A stretch of 64,000 nt of DNA. Origin: Paucibacter sediminis. Its GTDB lineage: Bacteria; Pseudomonadota; Gammaproteobacteria; Burkholderiales; Burkholderiaceae_C. Numbering within the stretch: position 1 is the stretch's first letter; each line of letters starts with the position of its first letter. The notes under the pieces are model-generated. The model was not told the origin of the DNA. It did no database searches and saw nothing but the letters and a program-made list of their open reading frames with translations. Location of the stretch: the NCBI RefSeq assembly GCF_030254645.1, contig NZ_CP116346.1, forward strand, positions 3,885,001-3,949,000, read 5' to 3'. This document shows positions 18,798 through 27,290 of this stretch, one piece after another. The position numbers and the translations under genes were made by a program.

Positions 18798-19268
18798 ATG
18801 AGCAAGCTCAAGTTCGCAGCCCTGGCCCTGGTGATGGCCGGCAGCCTCTCGATGGCCCAGGCCCAAGGCCATGGCCCGCGCGGCGGCATGATGATGGGTG
18901 GCCCCGGCATGATGGGCGGCCACGCCGAACACATGCTGGACGCGGTGGACGCCAGCGATGCCCAGCGCGCCCAGATCAAGCAGATCATGGATGCGGCGCG
19001 CGCCGACCTGAAGGCCACGCATGACAGCGCCCGTGCCTTGCATGCGCAAAGCCTGACCCTGTTTGCCGCCGCCAATATCGACGCGGTCTCCATCGAGGCG
19101 CTGCGCCAGCAGCAGCAGGCCCTGCATGAGACCATCAGCAAGCGCATGAGCCAGGCCTTCATCGATGCGGCACGCGTGCTCACGCCGGAGCAGCGCGCCA
19201 AGCTGGCCGAGCGCATGAAGAAGCAGCAGGCCCGCATGGCCGAGCGCATGAAGGCGCGCGGCAACTGA
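18798..19268 (+). CDS. CpxP/Spy-like periplasmic LTxxQ protein with Met/Gly/His-rich segment
   Basis: A 156-residue secreted protein. Signal peptide 1-22 (SLSMAQAQ). Residues 23-46 are very rich in Gly, Met and His (GGMMMGGPGMMGGHAEHM). The rest is helical with the family LTxxQ motif in VLTPEQRAKL (128-137) and a Lys/Arg/Met-rich end. CpxP/Spy proteins are periplasmic chaperones or sensors that damp a two-component system; here a response regulator and sensor kinase follow directly, so it probably acts with them. The Met/His cluster looks like a soft-metal site, which is inference. Start 18798 has GGAG at good spacing; an in-frame ATG at 18786 is less likely. Confidence 0.85.
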   Translation: MSKLKFAALALVMAGSLSMAQAQGHGPRGGMMMGGPGMMGGHAEHMLDAVDASDAQRAQIKQIMDAARADLKATHDSARALHAQSLTLFAAANIDAVSIEALRQQQQALHETISKRMSQAFIDAARVLTPEQRAKLAERMKKQQARMAERMKARGN

Positions 19269-19362
19269 GGGCACTATGCTTCAGGCTTACGCCCACTCAG
19301 ACGGCGCCGCCCGCCAGCAACGCGAGTTGGCCAGGGCGCGCGGCGCCACCCATGCGAGAACC

Positions 19363-20079
19363 ATGAGTTCCAGACTGCTGTTGATCGACGATGACGCCCG
19401 CCTCACCGGCATGCTGGGGGACTATCTCCGCCATGCCGGTTTCGAGGTGGAGGCGGCCGGCTCGTTGGCCGAGGGGCGTGCCGCGCTGGATGCTGCCCTG
19501 CCTGATCTGCTGGTGCTGGACCTGATGCTGCCCGATGGCGACGGCCTGGATTTCTGCCGCGGGCTGCGCGGCGACAAGCGCTTCAAGCGCCTGCCGGTGT
19601 TGATGCTGTCGGCGCGCGGCGAGCCCATGGACCGCATCCTGGGCCTGGAGCTGGGCGCCGACGATTACCTCGCCAAGCCCTTCGAGCCGCGCGAGCTGCA
19701 GGCCCGCATCAAGGCCATGTTGCGCCGCTTGGAGCCCGACCTGCCCACCGACGAGGTGCTGCGCTTCGGCCGCCTGGAGATCGATCTGGCGGCGCGCCTG
19801 GCGCGCCTGGACGGCAAGGTCTGCGACCTCACCAGCCACCAGTTCGACCTGCTGGTGGTGCTGGCGCAGAGCCCCGGCCGGGTGCTCTCGCGCGACCAGA
19901 TCATGGATTCGCTCAAGGGCCATCCGCTGGAGGCCTTCGATCGCTCCATCGACGTGCATATCTCGCGCATCCGCTCCGTCATCGAGGACGACCCCAAGGC
20001 CCCGCGCCGGGTGCTGACGGTGCGTGGCGCCGGCTATGTGTTCGCGCGCAAGCAGGACGCGGAAGGCAGCGGCGAGTGA
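19363..20079 (+). CDS. OmpR/CpxR-family response regulator
   Basis: A 238-residue DNA-binding response regulator. Receiver domain with acidic pocket IDDDARL, phospho-acceptor D53 (LVLDLMLPDGDG) and K105 (LAKPFEP). Then a winged-helix effector domain (about 140-230, ending RRVLTVRGAGYVFAR). It overlaps the kinase gene by 4 bases (GTGA). With the CpxP-like gene 94 bases upstream it forms a CpxPRA-type cassette. ATG at 19363 chosen because it begins the receiver domain. Confidence 0.93.
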   Translation: MSSRLLLIDDDARLTGMLGDYLRHAGFEVEAAGSLAEGRAALDAALPDLLVLDLMLPDGDGLDFCRGLRGDKRFKRLPVLMLSARGEPMDRILGLELGADDYLAKPFEPRELQARIKAMLRRLEPDLPTDEVLRFGRLEIDLAARLARLDGKVCDLTSHQFDLLVVLAQSPGRVLSRDQIMDSLKGHPLEAFDRSIDVHISRIRSVIEDDPKAPRRVLTVRGAGYVFARKQDAEGSGE

Positions 20080-21449
20080 GGTCGCTGTACTGGCGCATCT
20101 ACCTGACCCTGGTGGTGGTGCTGGCGGCGTTCGCGCTCGGCTCCGGCTGGCTGTTCCATCACCAGATCGAGCAGGAGCGCGGCAACTTCGAGGTGGCGGC
20201 CAAGGACAGGCTGACCGCGATGGCGCAGCTGATCCAGCGCGTGCTGCCGGCGGCCGATGCGCCGCGCGAGCAGCAGGCCGCGGTGCTGGAGGAATGGGGC
20301 GAGCGCCTGCGCCTGGCGATCGCGCTGGACGATGTCCGGGGCGAGCGCATCGCCGCCACCGAGCTGTTCGAGCGCCGCGAGGAGGGCGCCGGCGGCCGCG
20401 CGCTGCAGATCAGGCTGGACGATGGCCGCAGCATCAGCTTCATGCGCGGCTGGCGGCCTCCGCCGGGCGGCCCGATGGCGCGCGATGGAGGCGGTGGTGG
20501 TGGCGAGCGGCCGCCGCGGCCGATGATGCGGCGCGACGAACCCGGCTGGGCGGCGCTGCCGCTGCTGGGCCCGCGCGCCAATGGCGAGATGCTGGCGGCC
20601 CTGCTGGTGCTGCTGTTCGTGGGCGTGGCGGCGGGAGCCTTTCCGGTCGTCAAGCGGCTCACGCGCCGCCTGGAGGCGCTCAAGCGCGGCGTGGAACAGT
20701 TCGGCGAGGGCCAGCTGAGCCATCGCGTCGACGACCAGGGCAATGACGAGGTCAGCGCCCTGGCGTTGAGCTTCAACCGCGCGGCCGAGCGCATCGAATC
20801 GCTGCTGCGCTCGCACCAGAGCCTGCTGGCCAATGCCAGCCACGAGCTGCGCTCGCCGCTGGCGCGCTTGAAGATGGCCTTCGCGATGCTGGACGAGGCC
20901 GGCCCGGCGCAACGCGCCAAGCTGCAGGCCGAGATCCACACCAATATCGGCGAGCTCGATGCGCTGGTGGAGGAGGTGCTGCTGGCGAGCCGGCTGGAGG
21001 CCGGCCAGCAGGAACCGCTGCCGGAGGCCGTGGATCTGCTGGCCCTGGCCGCCGAGGAAGCGGCGCGCAGCGGCGCCCAGTTCGAACCCGAGGACGGCGC
21101 GGCCGAGCTGGCCTTGCGCGGCGAGGAACGCCTGCTGCGCCGCGCCTTGCGTAACCTGCTGGAGAACGCGCGCCGCTACGGCGGGCCCGAGGTGCTGCTG
21201 AAGCTGGGCCGGCGCGGCGCCATGCTGGAGTTGCGCGTCTGCGACCGCGGACCCGGCGTGCCCGAGGCCATGCGCGAACGCATCTTCGAGCCCTTTTTCC
21301 GCCTGCCCGGCCATGCCGAGCAGGCCGGCGGCGTGGGCCTGGGTCTGAGCCTGGTGAAGCAGATCGCCCAGCGCCATCGCGGCCAGGTGCGCTGCGAGCC
21401 GCGCGCAGGCGGCGGCAGCGAGTTTGTGCTCAGTCTGCCGCTGGCCTGA
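20076..21449 (+). CDS. CpxA-type sensor histidine kinase
   Basis: A 457-residue membrane kinase with a GTG start overlapping the regulator stop. Transmembrane helices about 8-28 and 171-191 enclose a periplasmic sensor of about 140 residues. The membrane-near part of that sensor is unusual, being Pro/Gly-rich (GWRPPPGGPM, then six Gly in a row, then RPPRPMM, about 125-152). HAMP domain about 190-243, dimerisation/phosphoacceptor with H256 (ANASHELRSPLARL), and ATPase domain with NLLENARRYGG and GVGLGLSLVKQI. It should phosphorylate the adjacent regulator. The 3' end overlaps the convergent MATE gene by 20 bases. Confidence 0.92.
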   Translation: MRSLYWRIYLTLVVVLAAFALGSGWLFHHQIEQERGNFEVAAKDRLTAMAQLIQRVLPAADAPREQQAAVLEEWGERLRLAIALDDVRGERIAATELFERREEGAGGRALQIRLDDGRSISFMRGWRPPPGGPMARDGGGGGGERPPRPMMRRDEPGWAALPLLGPRANGEMLAALLVLLFVGVAAGAFPVVKRLTRRLEALKRGVEQFGEGQLSHRVDDQGNDEVSALALSFNRAAERIESLLRSHQSLLANASHELRSPLARLKMAFAMLDEAGPAQRAKLQAEIHTNIGELDALVEEVLLASRLEAGQQEPLPEAVDLLALAAEEAARSGAQFEPEDGAAELALRGEERLLRRALRNLLENARRYGGPEVLLKLGRRGAMLELRVCDRGPGVPEAMRERIFEPFFRLPGHAEQAGGVGLGLSLVKQIAQRHRGQVRCEPRAGGGSEFVLSLPLA

Positions 21450-22827
21450 GCTGCTCTCTGGCTTCCACGCGGTGCACATAGGCCAGCAGCGCGCCGAGCG
21501 CTGCGGCCGCGGTGACCAGGCCGGCGGTGGCCGCCACCCAGAAGCCGGGCGCGCCGCGCCAGGCCTGGGGCGCGCCAGGTACATGACCGAAGGCCAGCGC
21601 ATAGCCGCCGCCCAGGCCCAGGCCCGCCACCGCCACCGCGTAGATCACCATCGGCGCGTTGGCCACATGGTGGGCGCGCAGCACAAAGGCGGCCACGGTC
21701 TGGCCGGCATCGCCCATATGGAACAGCCATACCCACAGCAGCAGGGGCAGGGCGGCGGCGATGATGGCGGGATCCTGGGTGTAGAGGTTTAACACCTGCT
21801 CGCGCGCGAAGAACACCAGGCCGCCCAGCAGGCAGGACAGCGCCAGCGCGATCTCCAGGCTGTGCCAGCCCAGGCGGCGCGCATCCGCCGCGTCATGCGC
21901 GCCGACGCGCTGCGCCACCAGGGTGCCGGCGGCATTGCCCAGCGCCATCGGCATCATGAACATCAGCGCGATCATGTTCACCGCCAGCTGGTGGCCGGCC
22001 ACCGGCGTGGCGCCCAGGCGGGCGATGAAGATGGCCATGAAGGTGAAGCCGGTGACCTCGATCAGGATGGCGCCGCCCATCGGCAGGCCCAGCTTGAGCA
22101 GCTGGCGCATCGCCTGCAGGCGCGGCCGGTGCAGGCCGCCGTCGTGCAGGCCGAAGCGGGCGTAGAAGCCGTCGCGGCGCAGGATCGCCAGCGAGATCAA
22201 GACCTGACCCCACATCACGATGGCGGTGGCGATGCCGCAACCCACCGCGCCCAGGGCGGGCACCTGCCAGCCCGCCACGCCGAAGCCGTGTACCAGCAAC
22301 GCGCTGAGCGGCAGCTTGAGTGCCAGGCCGCCCACCTGCAGCACCATCACCGCCTTGGGCCGCGACACCGCGGTATTGAAGCCGCGGTAGGCGGTGAAGA
22401 TCAGATTGGCCGGCAGCGAGACGCTCAGGGCCAGCAGATAGCCGCGCACCTTGGCCTCGACCTCGGGCGTAACCTGAGCGATCGCCAGCAAGGGGCCGGG
22501 GAACAGCAGCACCAGCTCGCCTACCAGCGTGAGCAGCAGGGCCAGCCAGATGGCCTGGTGCAGTTCGTCGCCGGCCTCGCGCAGCCGGCCGGCGCCGAAC
22601 AGCTGGCCCACCACGGGCGAGACCGCCAGCACCACACCCATCAGGCCGATGAAGATGGTCATGAAGACGGCCGAGCCCACCGACAGCGCGGCCAGGTCGA
22701 TGGCCGAGTGGCGCGCCACCAGGATGGTGTCGACAGTGGAGTAGCCCAGCACCGCCAGCTGGCCCACGAACACCGGCCAGGCCAGCGGCAGCAGGCGCCG
22801 CAGGCTGTCGAGATGCCCTGCGCTCAA
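21430..22827 (-). CDS. MATE-family multidrug/cation antiporter
   Basis: A 465-residue inner-membrane transporter with about 12 helices and MATE signatures (LAWPVFVGQLAVLGYSTVDTI, LPMGGAILIEVTGF, AVNMIALMFMMPMALGNAAGTLVAQRVGA). It exports cationic compounds using Na+ or H+ gradients; substrates are not predictable. The start appears to be TTG at 22827, overlapping the stop of the DUF1289 gene as TTGA. No in-frame ATG lies near the conserved N-terminus. It is the last gene of trpS-DUF1289-MATE. Confidence 0.92.
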   Translation of the reverse strand: MSAGHLDSLRRLLPLAWPVFVGQLAVLGYSTVDTILVARHSAIDLAALSVGSAVFMTIFIGLMGVVLAVSPVVGQLFGAGRLREAGDELHQAIWLALLLTLVGELVLLFPGPLLAIAQVTPEVEAKVRGYLLALSVSLPANLIFTAYRGFNTAVSRPKAVMVLQVGGLALKLPLSALLVHGFGVAGWQVPALGAVGCGIATAIVMWGQVLISLAILRRDGFYARFGLHDGGLHRPRLQAMRQLLKLGLPMGGAILIEVTGFTFMAIFIARLGATPVAGHQLAVNMIALMFMMPMALGNAAGTLVAQRVGAHDAADARRLGWHSLEIALALSCLLGGLVFFAREQVLNLYTQDPAIIAAALPLLLWVWLFHMGDAGQTVAAFVLRAHHVANAPMVIYAVAVAGLGLGGGYALAFGHVPGAPQAWRGAPGFWVAATAGLVTAAAALGALLAYVHRVEAREQLRPAAD

Positions 22828-23285
22828 GCGCCGGCTCCCGGTTGGCGCTGCGGATGGTCGATGCCGACGAACTCGCGCGCGCGCTCCGCATAGCGGTTGA
22901 AGCGCCAGGCCGTGGCCTCGATGGAGATGCGGCGCCAGGTGACGCGCTTCTCGGCCGGTGTCATCACCGGCCAGTTCTGCACCTCGTCAAAGCTGCGGCC
23001 GCAGCCCTTGCAGATGGCGTCGCCCTGGCTGGTGGAGCAGATCGCGATGCAGGGCGCGTCGGGGGTGCTGTCGTACCAGGCCAGCCAGGCCTGTTTGGCG
23101 GCGGCGGGCATGCTGTCTTCGTCGCACTCGCTCTCGCGGTAGTAGACCAGCAGCCCATAGACCTCGGCCAGCGCACGCACGGCGGCGCAGGCGCGCAGGC
23201 CGTCGGAGGGCTCGCGCTCGCGCCACCAGTTGATGGCGGCCTCGATGTCGGTGATGTGGATGGCGGCCATGGCGGGCGTCTGCAT
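22824..23285 (-). CDS. DUF3717-DUF1289 fusion protein
   Basis: A 153-residue cytoplasmic protein. Residues 8-70 resemble DUF3717 (ITDIEAAINWWRERE). Residues 78-125 are a DUF1289 module with four conserved Cys (PCIAICSTS, ICKGCGRSFDEV, then WPVMTPAEKR), probably a small metal-binding knuckle. This fusion is common in Burkholderiales. Function unknown. It starts directly at the trpS stop (base 23286) and overlaps the MATE start by 4 bases. MAAIHITDIE (start 23270) is an alternative beginning. Confidence 0.85.
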   Translation of the reverse strand: MQTPAMAAIHITDIEAAINWWREREPSDGLRACAAVRALAEVYGLLVYYRESECDEDSMPAAAKQAWLAWYDSTPDAPCIAICSTSQGDAICKGCGRSFDEVQNWPVMTPAEKRVTWRRISIEATAWRFNRYAERAREFVGIDHPQRQPGAGA

Positions 23286-24308
23286 TCAGTAGGCCAGGCC
23301 CATCGCCGCGCGCACCTCGCGCAGGGTCTTGCGCGCCACCGCGCGCGCGCGCTCGGTGCCCACCTCGACGATCCAGTGCACATGCTTGGGATTGGCGAGG
23401 AACTCGTCGGCGCGTGCGCGCCAGGGCGCCTGTTCCTTCACGATGGCATCGATCACCGGCTGCTTGCAATCCAGGCAGCCGATGCCGGCGCTCTTGCAGC
23501 CGGCCTCGGCCCAGGCCTGTGTGCCCGCATCGGAGTAGAGCTGGTGGAACTCCCACACCGGGCAGCGCTGCGGGTCGCCGGGGTCGCCGCGACGCACGCG
23601 CTGCGGGTCGGTGGGCATGGTGCGGATCTTTTCTTCCACCAGCGCCGGCGCGTCGCGCATCGCGATGGTGTTGCCATAGCTCTTGCTCATCTTGCGGCCG
23701 TCCAGGCCGCCCAGGCGCGAGGTCTCGGTCAGCAGGGCCTGGGGCTCGGGCAGGATGGGGGCCTCGGCGCAGTAGATGTTGTTGAAGCGGCGCGCCACCT
23801 CGCGCGTCACCTCCACATGGGCGGCCTGGTCCTCGCCCACCGGCACCAGGGCGGCCTTGTAGATCAGGATGTCGGCGGACTGCAGCAGCGGGTAGCCGAG
23901 GAAGCCGTAGGTGGCGAGTTCACGGTTCTTCTCCACCTGGTCCTTGTAGCTGGGCATGCGCTCCAGCCAGCTGGAGGGGGTGCTCATGGCCAGCAGGGTG
24001 AAGAGCTCGGCATGCTCGGGCATGCGGCTCTGGATGAAGAGGGTGGCCTGCTCAGGGTCCAGGCCGGCGGCCAGCCAGTCCACCACCATGTCGTAGACAT
24101 TCCTCTCCACCACTTCCTTGCTCTGGTAGTGGGTGGTGAGCGCATGCCAGTCGGCCACGAAGAAGAAGCAGTCGTAGTCGGACTGCAGGCGCACCCAGTT
24201 CTTCAGCGCGCCGTGGTAGTGACCCAGGTGCAGGGCACCGGTGGGGCGCATGCCGGAAAGCACGCGCTGGCGCGGCGCGGCGGGGATGTGGGTGGCTTGT
24301 TCGCTCAT
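23286..24308 (-). CDS. trpS: Tryptophanyl-tRNA synthetase
   Basis: A 340-residue class Ic enzyme charging tRNA-Trp. HIGH-type motif in TGALHLGHYHGAL (about 23-35) and KMSKS in GRKMSKSYGNT (about 203-213). Length is normal. Head of a three-gene operon and divergent from purN with only 36 bases between starts. Confidence 0.97.
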   Translation of the reverse strand: MSEQATHIPAAPRQRVLSGMRPTGALHLGHYHGALKNWVRLQSDYDCFFFVADWHALTTHYQSKEVVERNVYDMVVDWLAAGLDPEQATLFIQSRMPEHAELFTLLAMSTPSSWLERMPSYKDQVEKNRELATYGFLGYPLLQSADILIYKAALVPVGEDQAAHVEVTREVARRFNNIYCAEAPILPEPQALLTETSRLGGLDGRKMSKSYGNTIAMRDAPALVEEKIRTMPTDPQRVRRGDPGDPQRCPVWEFHQLYSDAGTQAWAEAGCKSAGIGCLDCKQPVIDAIVKEQAPWRARADEFLANPKHVHWIVEVGTERARAVARKTLREVRAAMGLAY

Positions 24309-24344
24309 AGGAGCGTGGATTGTAGGGAGCTACACTGCCGCCCC
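24309..24344. promoter_or_regulatory. Compact divergent promoter region of trpS and purN
   Basis: Only 36 bases separate the two starts. TACACT on the plus strand and TACAAT on the minus strand fit -10 boxes, so both -35 regions would have to lie inside the opposite gene. The two promoters probably interfere, or the mRNAs have very short leaders. Confidence 0.4.
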
Positions 24345-24971
24345 ATGAAAAGCATCGTGATCCTGATCTCCGGTCGTGGCTCGAATATGGAGGCCATCGT
24401 CAAGGCCTGCGCGGCCGAGGGATGGCCGGCGCGCATCGCCGCGGTGATCAGCAACCGCCCGGATGCGGCCGGGCTGGCCTTTGCCGCCAGCCATGGGATT
24501 GCCACCGCGGTGGTGGATCACAAGGCCTTCCCCGACCGCGCCAGCTTCGATGCCGAACTGGCACGCGTGATCGATGGCTACACGCCCGATCTGCTGGTGC
24601 TGGCCGGTTTCATGCGCATCCTCACGCCCGAGTTCACGCGGCATTACGAGGGCCGCATGCTCAATATCCATCCCTCGCTGCTGCCGGCCTTCACCGGCCT
24701 GCACACCCACCAGCGCGCGCTGGAGGCGGGGTGCCGCTTTGCCGGCGCGACGGTGCACTTCGTCACCGCCGAGCTGGACCATGGCCCGATCGTGGCGCAG
24801 GCGGTGGCGCCCATCCTGGCGGGCGACGACGAGGCGGCGCTGTCGGCGCGCGTGCTCGGGCTGGAGCACCGGATGTACCCGCGCGCGGTGCGCTGGTTCG
24901 TGCAGGATCAGCTGCGCATCGAGGGTGGGCGCGTGCAGCAGCTGGCCGGCGAGTCCCAGAGCTTCAGCTGA
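24345..24971 (+). CDS. purN: Phosphoribosylglycinamide formyltransferase
   Basis: A 208-residue enzyme transferring a formyl group from 10-formyl-THF to GAR in purine synthesis. Motifs: ISGRGSNMEAI (phosphate loop), AGFMRIL, the catalytic Asn-His-Asp set in LNIHPSLLPAFTGLHTHQRAL and HFVTAELDHGPIVAQ. The N-terminus is at the ATG that begins MKSIVILIS. The 3' end overlaps the convergent DUF1345 gene by 8 bases. Confidence 0.97.
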   Translation: MKSIVILISGRGSNMEAIVKACAAEGWPARIAAVISNRPDAAGLAFAASHGIATAVVDHKAFPDRASFDAELARVIDGYTPDLLVLAGFMRILTPEFTRHYEGRMLNIHPSLLPAFTGLHTHQRALEAGCRFAGATVHFVTAELDHGPIVAQAVAPILAGDDEAALSARVLGLEHRMYPRAVRWFVQDQLRIEGGRVQQLAGESQSFS

Positions 24972-25608
24972 TCAGCCCGGCCAGGATGTTGATGGTCAGG
25001 GCCAGCACGCCGGTGTTGAAGACAAAGGACAGCACCGCCTGCACCAGCACCAGGCGGCGCATCGGGCGCGTGCTCACCGCCACGTCCGAGGTCTGCGAGG
25101 TGGCCGCCAGCGTCACCGCGAAGTAGAAGAAATCCAGGTAGTCCGGATGGCCCTTGAGGCCGGGGAATTCCAGCCCGTTGGCGCCGCCGGCCTCGCGGTG
25201 ATAGAGGCTGGCGTAGGCGAGCGAGAACTCCACCGGCAGCAGCAGCCAGGAGCCCGCCACCGTGGCGATAGCCAGCAGCAGATAGGGCCAGCCCTGCACC
25301 GCGTTCACGCCATGCCGGACCTGGGCCATTTCCAGCGTGATGGCCGCCAGGCTGGCGAAGGCACCCACCATCGCCAGCAGCAGCACCACCGCCATGCTGT
25401 CGCCCAGCAGGCGGGCGCGCTGCTGCAGATGCGCGGCATCGGAGCGGCTCATCATCCACAGCACCAGGGTCAGATAGGTCCAGACGCCGGTATTCCAGCC
25501 CAGCAGCAGGCGCGTCAGCCAGGGCAGGGCGATGGGCCACAGCAGGGCCAGCAGCAGCCCGATGGCGCAGCCCACCAGCAGGCGCGGGCGCGCGCGCAGC
25601 AGGCTCAC
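24964..25608 (-). CDS. DUF1345 integral membrane protein
   Basis: A 214-residue protein with about five or six hydrophobic helices. The family pattern is visible: WNTGVWTYLTLVLWMM, then the conserved DYLDFFYFAVTLAATSQTSDVAV and VLSFVFNTGVLALTINI. No function is established; the late segment resembles ion-channel pore surroundings, which is only an impression. It overlaps the DUF1653 gene by 4 bases on its 5' side. Confidence 0.85.
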   Translation of the reverse strand: MSLLRARPRLLVGCAIGLLLALLWPIALPWLTRLLLGWNTGVWTYLTLVLWMMSRSDAAHLQQRARLLGDSMAVVLLLAMVGAFASLAAITLEMAQVRHGVNAVQGWPYLLLAIATVAGSWLLLPVEFSLAYASLYHREAGGANGLEFPGLKGHPDYLDFFYFAVTLAATSQTSDVAVSTRPMRRLVLVQAVLSFVFNTGVLALTINILAGLIS

Positions 25609-25847
25609 GCCGCCTCGCAGGGGCTGAAGCGCAGCACCTCGCGTCCCTCATGCTGCAGGCTGCCAAAGAACATCGCATGCGGGCGCAGCCACAGGCCGGC
25701 ATCGCCGTAAAGCGGACGGTAGATGACCATGGGCTCCAGCGTCTCGCTGTGCCGGCCGACCCCGATCACCTCGTATTCACCGCCCTTGTAGTGGCGATAG
25801 CGGCCGGTGGGTGTGGCGGGCAGGGGGGTGAGTTCGGTGCTACTCAT
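25605..25847 (-). CDS. DUF1653 family small protein
   Basis: An 80-residue protein with the DUF1653 core (GRYRHYKGGEYEVIGVGRHSET, then MVIYRPLYGDAGLWLRPHAMF). It is a small beta-rich cytoplasmic domain of unknown function. The ATG at 25847 gives the usual N-terminus; the longer frame adds 18 unrelated residues. Likely cotranscribed with DUF1345, divergent from the methylase gene. Confidence 0.85.
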   Translation of the reverse strand: MSSTELTPLPATPTGRYRHYKGGEYEVIGVGRHSETLEPMVIYRPLYGDAGLWLRPHAMFFGSLQHEGREVLRFSPCEAA

Positions 25848-25895
25848 TTGACGGCGCGGCAAGGGATGCAAGGGACGGCAATGGATAATTGGCGC

Positions 25896-27167
25896 ATGCA
25901 TCCTAATGCCCTTCTAGATATGAGCTGCGAGCTGCTGCGCGCCGTGCTCAAGTTCGACTCGCCCGCCGATGGCGTGGTTTCCGCCTATTTCCGCAAAAAC
26001 AAGGGCCTGGGCCAGCGCGAGCGCGGCACCCTGGCCGAGACCGTCTACACGGTGCTGCGCAAGCGCCTGCTGCTGCAGCATCTGGCGCAATCGGGCTCCG
26101 GCCCGATGGAACGCCGCCTGGTGATACTGGGCTGGGCCGGCAGCGAGGCCTTTCTGCATAGCGCGCTGAGCCCGCAAGAGCGCCAATGGCTGGATCAGCT
26201 CAAGACCATTGACCATGCCAATCTGGCGCCCAAGCTGCGCCACAACCTGCCCGACTGGCTGGCCGAGCCGCTGCTGGCACGCCTGGCCAAGGACGGCGAC
26301 GAAACGGAATTCTGGGCCCTGGCCGCGGCCATGAACGAGGCCGCACCGCTGGACCTGCGCGTCAACCTGCTCAAGGCCAAGCGCGAAGAGGCGCAGGCGG
26401 CGCTCAAGGCCGCCGGGATTGAGGCCGAGGCCACGCCTTTCTCGCCCTGGGGCCTGCGCGTGCAGGGCAAGCCGGCGCTCAACAAGCTGGAGGTCTTCAC
26501 CAACGGCACGGTGGAGGTGCAGGACGAGGGCAGTCAGCTGCTGGCGCTGCTGCTGGACCCCAAGCGCAGCGAGATGGTGGTGGACTTCTGTGCCGGCGCC
26601 GGCGGCAAGACCCTGGCCCTGGGCGCGGCGATGCGCAACACCGGCCGGCTCTATGCCTTCGATGTGTCCGGCCATCGGCTGGATGCGCTCAAGCCGCGGC
26701 TGGCGCGCAGCGGCCTGTCCAACGTCTATCCGGCCCAGATCGCGCATGAGCGCGACGACCGCGTCAAGCGCCTCACGGGCAAGATCGACCGCGTGCTGGT
26801 CGATGCGCCCTGCTCGGGCCTGGGCACCCTGCGCCGCAACCCCGACTTGAAATGGCGCCAGTCGCCGCAAGCTGTGAAGGAGTTGCAGGTCAAGCAGGCC
26901 GCGATCCTGGAAAGCGCGGCGCGCCTGCTGAAGTCGGGTGGCCGCTTGGTGTACGCGACCTGCAGCCTGTTGAGCGCCGAGAACGAGGAGATCGCGCAGG
27001 CCTTCAGCGCCGCGCATCCGGAGTTCGAGCCGCTGGCCGCGCAGGACTGCCTGGAGCGCGCCCATGTGGCCAATGCCGCCAGCCTGTGCGAGCATGGTTT
27101 TGTGCGGCTGTGGCCGCACCGTCATGGCAGCGATGGCTTCTTCGCGGCCGCTTGGCAGAAGAAGTAA
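25896..27167 (+). CDS. RsmB/NOL1/NOP2-type RNA m5C methyltransferase
   Basis: A 423-residue SAM-dependent methyltransferase for cytosine C5 in rRNA (or tRNA). The N-terminal NusB-like/RNA-binding part is followed by the methylase core: VVDFCAGAGGKTLALGAAM (SAM loop), AFDVSGHRLDAL, VDAPCSGLGTLRRNPDLKW (first catalytic Cys) and YATCSLLSAENEEI (second Cys). I place the start at MHPNALLD as in relatives. An in-frame ATG at 25881 has an AGGGA five bases upstream and is a real alternative. A 13-base tandem repeat lies at the stop codon. Confidence 0.9.
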   Translation: MHPNALLDMSCELLRAVLKFDSPADGVVSAYFRKNKGLGQRERGTLAETVYTVLRKRLLLQHLAQSGSGPMERRLVILGWAGSEAFLHSALSPQERQWLDQLKTIDHANLAPKLRHNLPDWLAEPLLARLAKDGDETEFWALAAAMNEAAPLDLRVNLLKAKREEAQAALKAAGIEAEATPFSPWGLRVQGKPALNKLEVFTNGTVEVQDEGSQLLALLLDPKRSEMVVDFCAGAGGKTLALGAAMRNTGRLYAFDVSGHRLDALKPRLARSGLSNVYPAQIAHERDDRVKRLTGKIDRVLVDAPCSGLGTLRRNPDLKWRQSPQAVKELQVKQAAILESAARLLKSGGRLVYATCSLLSAENEEIAQAFSAAHPEFEPLAAQDCLERAHVANAASLCEHGFVRLWPHRHGSDGFFAAAWQKK

Positions 27168-27180
27168 GCAGAAGAAGTAA
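27155..27180 (+). repeat. 13-base tandem duplication at the methylase stop codon
   Basis: GCAGAAGAAGTAA occurs twice in direct succession. Each copy contains the TAA, so the protein end is unchanged. It looks like a slipped-strand duplication. Confidence 0.8.
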
Positions 27181-27290
27181 GCACGCTTTGCACCGCTGGC
27201 GCGAGCGGCCGTTTAGAGCCGCTCGCCTACAATCAGGGCTTGGCAAAGATAACAACCATGACGCTCATTGGTGGGCAAGGCAAGGTCTGA

